This document shows positions 63,001-64,000 of a stretch of DNA of 64,000 nt, piece by piece. How positions within the stretch are numbered: the first letter of the stretch is position 1; the number at the start of each line of letters is the position of its first letter. The position numbers and the translations under genes are program-made. Source of the DNA: Candidatus Merdivicinus intestinigallinarum (GTDB lineage Bacteria; Bacillota; Clostridia; Oscillospirales; Ruminococcaceae); assembly GCA_018713335.1 (NCBI GenBank), contig DVOW01000061.1, positions 58,638-122,637 on the forward strand. Reading direction: 5' to 3'. The notes under the pieces were generated by a model. The model did not search any database. It had not been told where the DNA came from and worked only from the letters and a program-made list of their open reading frames with translations.

Positions 63001-64000
63001 CGCCTGAAAAGTTTCAATTCACGCCCCTGCGAGAGGGGCGACACAACATGGCGACTAACACCTGCGCCATCCAGAAGTTTCAATTCACGCCCCTGCGAGA
63101 GGGGCGACAAGCCTATCGCCATCAATCATCCGCATCTTTCAAGTTTCAATTCACGCCCCTGCGAGAGGGGCGACGTCCTCCTTCATTGCCTCGGATTCGA
63201 GGTATTTGTTTCAATTCACGCCCCTGCGAGAGGGGCGACTTTTGCGTTCCATAAATTATAATATGATTTATCGGGTTTCAATTCACGCCCCTGCGAGAGG
63301 GGCGACCTGGGTGCCGGTGATCTTGAGATTATCCACAAGCTGTTTCAATTCACGCCCCTGCGAGAGGGGCGACATGGGCTGGAATTCCATTTGCTGTATG
63401 GGCGGAAGTTTCAATTCACGCCCCTGCGAGAGGGGCGACGCAGCCAGCACAAAAGCGATGATCCGCCAGATCCAGTTTCAATTCACGCCCCTGCGAGAGG
63501 GGCGACACATAGACTTTGGGTCGGGCGACTTGCCATTTTAGGTTTCAATTCACGCCCCTGCGAGAGGGGCGACAGCTGCCCGAGATGAATTGCAACGCCA
63601 AAAGAGAAGTTTCAATTCACGCCCCTGCGAGAGGGGCGACCGGCCACCTGGAAGCAACAGTTGTCCAGCAAGCTGGTTTCAATTCACGCCCCTGCGAGAG
63701 GGGCGACGCTGTGCATGAGGACTGGCGCTTACCGGTATATCGTTTCAATTCACGCCCCTGCGAGAGGGGCGACAAAGAGGATTGGGCAAACGGTCTGATG
63801 TACTGCGTTTCAATTCACGCCCCTGCGAGAGGGGCGACGGACATCGACAACCACGCGATCGCAGGGAAAATGTTTCAATTCACGCCCCTGCGAGAGGGGC
63901 GACGAGGAGATGCGATGAAAAGCCGTTATGCCCTGCTGTTTCAATTCACGCCCCTGCGAGAGGGGCGACCACACCAGACAAAGAAAAATGCCGTGGCATA
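60100..64000 (-). CRISPR. Type I-C-like CRISPR array, 59 repeats in view, running off the right edge
   Basis: Fifty-nine copies of a 32-nt repeat (plus strand begins GTTTCAATTCACGCCCC, ends TGCGAGAGGGGCGAC) at 65-68 nt steps; 58 complete spacers of 33-36 nt and one cut at the edge. The first repeat is 60100-60131, the last 63938-63969. All copies read as identical. The CGCCCC/GGGGCG stem and a GTTTCAAT end are typical of type I-C. In I-C systems the crRNA handle derives from the ATTGAAAC side, so transcription should run on the minus strand from a leader to the right of the window, where cas genes are expected. No cas gene lies in the window. Confidence 0.97.

Noticed and set aside
60134..63588. 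Many overlapping plus-strand frames of 60-226 residues inside the CRISPR array
   Set aside because: They are translations of the repeat (FQFTPLREGR, VSIHAPARGAT, FNSRPCERGD in the three frames), with no ribosome binding sites; not repeat proteins.

Overview
The window looks like a chromosomal segment of a GC-rich, endospore-forming, anaerobic Firmicute of the class Clostridia, most likely an Oscillospirales-type gut bacterium. The evidence is the sporulation genes (spoIVA with a SipL-like gene, spoIIGA-sigE, an alpha/beta SASP), strong AGGAGG-type ribosome binding sites, frequent TTG and GTG starts, 17-bp-spaced TTGACA/TATAAT promoters, a PyrR-type pyrimidine attenuator, and Clostridia families such as DUF4364 and the TIGR03960/TIGR03936 pair. 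No rRNA, tRNA, transposase, integrase or cas gene was seen. The species assignment is inference.

Layout. 1-7400: 3' end of a bifunctional homocysteine methyltransferase/methylenetetrahydrofolate reductase, a metallophosphoesterase, a family 2 glycoside hydrolase, and a spore-coat pair (sipL-like then spoIVA) behind a sigma-E-like promoter. 7400-15200: a siroheme/4Fe-4S reductase-like protein, a hexuronate cluster (mannonate dehydratase and an SDR oxidoreductase, divergent from an AraC regulator), an LCP cell-wall ligase, and spoIIGA-sigE. 15200-21100: a PH-domain protein and a MarR-controlled heterodimeric ABC exporter. 21100-28400: pyrimidine operon pyrR-pyrC-pyrF-lipoprotein-carB with a PyrR leader. 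28500-36600: small regulators, radC, cysteine desulfurase-thiI, an LrgAB pair, and a class B sortase carrying an N-terminal CinA-like domain. 38500-49900: uvrB and uvrA separated by eleven tightly packed small genes (phosphotransferase, RidA, HicB/DinB-like, tandem Nudix, kinase-like, HD, GNAT, DUF3795, flavodoxin, TIGR04076, GyrI-like). 49900-59800: oxidoreductases, a small protein resembling the N-terminal PLMP/RRXRR domain of IscB behind a structured-looking leader, a radical SAM pair, an XRE regulator, rarA, an AraC regulator and a SASP. 60100-64000: a CRISPR array of 59 visible 32-nt repeats of type I-C character that runs off the right edge. By its repeat orientation it should be transcribed leftwards, so its leader and cas genes should lie to the right of the window.

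Intergenic DNA is unusual. One dispersed element family (about 1.9, 4.0, 9.0, 13.4, 20.9 and 29.7 kb) often abuts stop codons and carries a hairpin whose stem varies with compensatory changes. A second family (about 15.8 and 56 kb) consists of runs of consecutive short hairpins; one copy lies directly downstream of a strong promoter that contains a perfect palindromic operator next to an XRE gene.

The observations most worth following are: (1) the stand-alone PLMP-like protein and its leader, which recall IscB and omega-RNA but lack any nuclease; (2) the CinA-sortase B fusion with a changed CinA active-site motif; (3) the SASP whose C-terminus is replaced just before the CRISPR array; (4) the eleven-gene insertion between uvrB and uvrA; (5) the two structured intergenic repeat families; and (6) spoIIGA, which has an atypical start and a reading frame running 227 nt into sigE.
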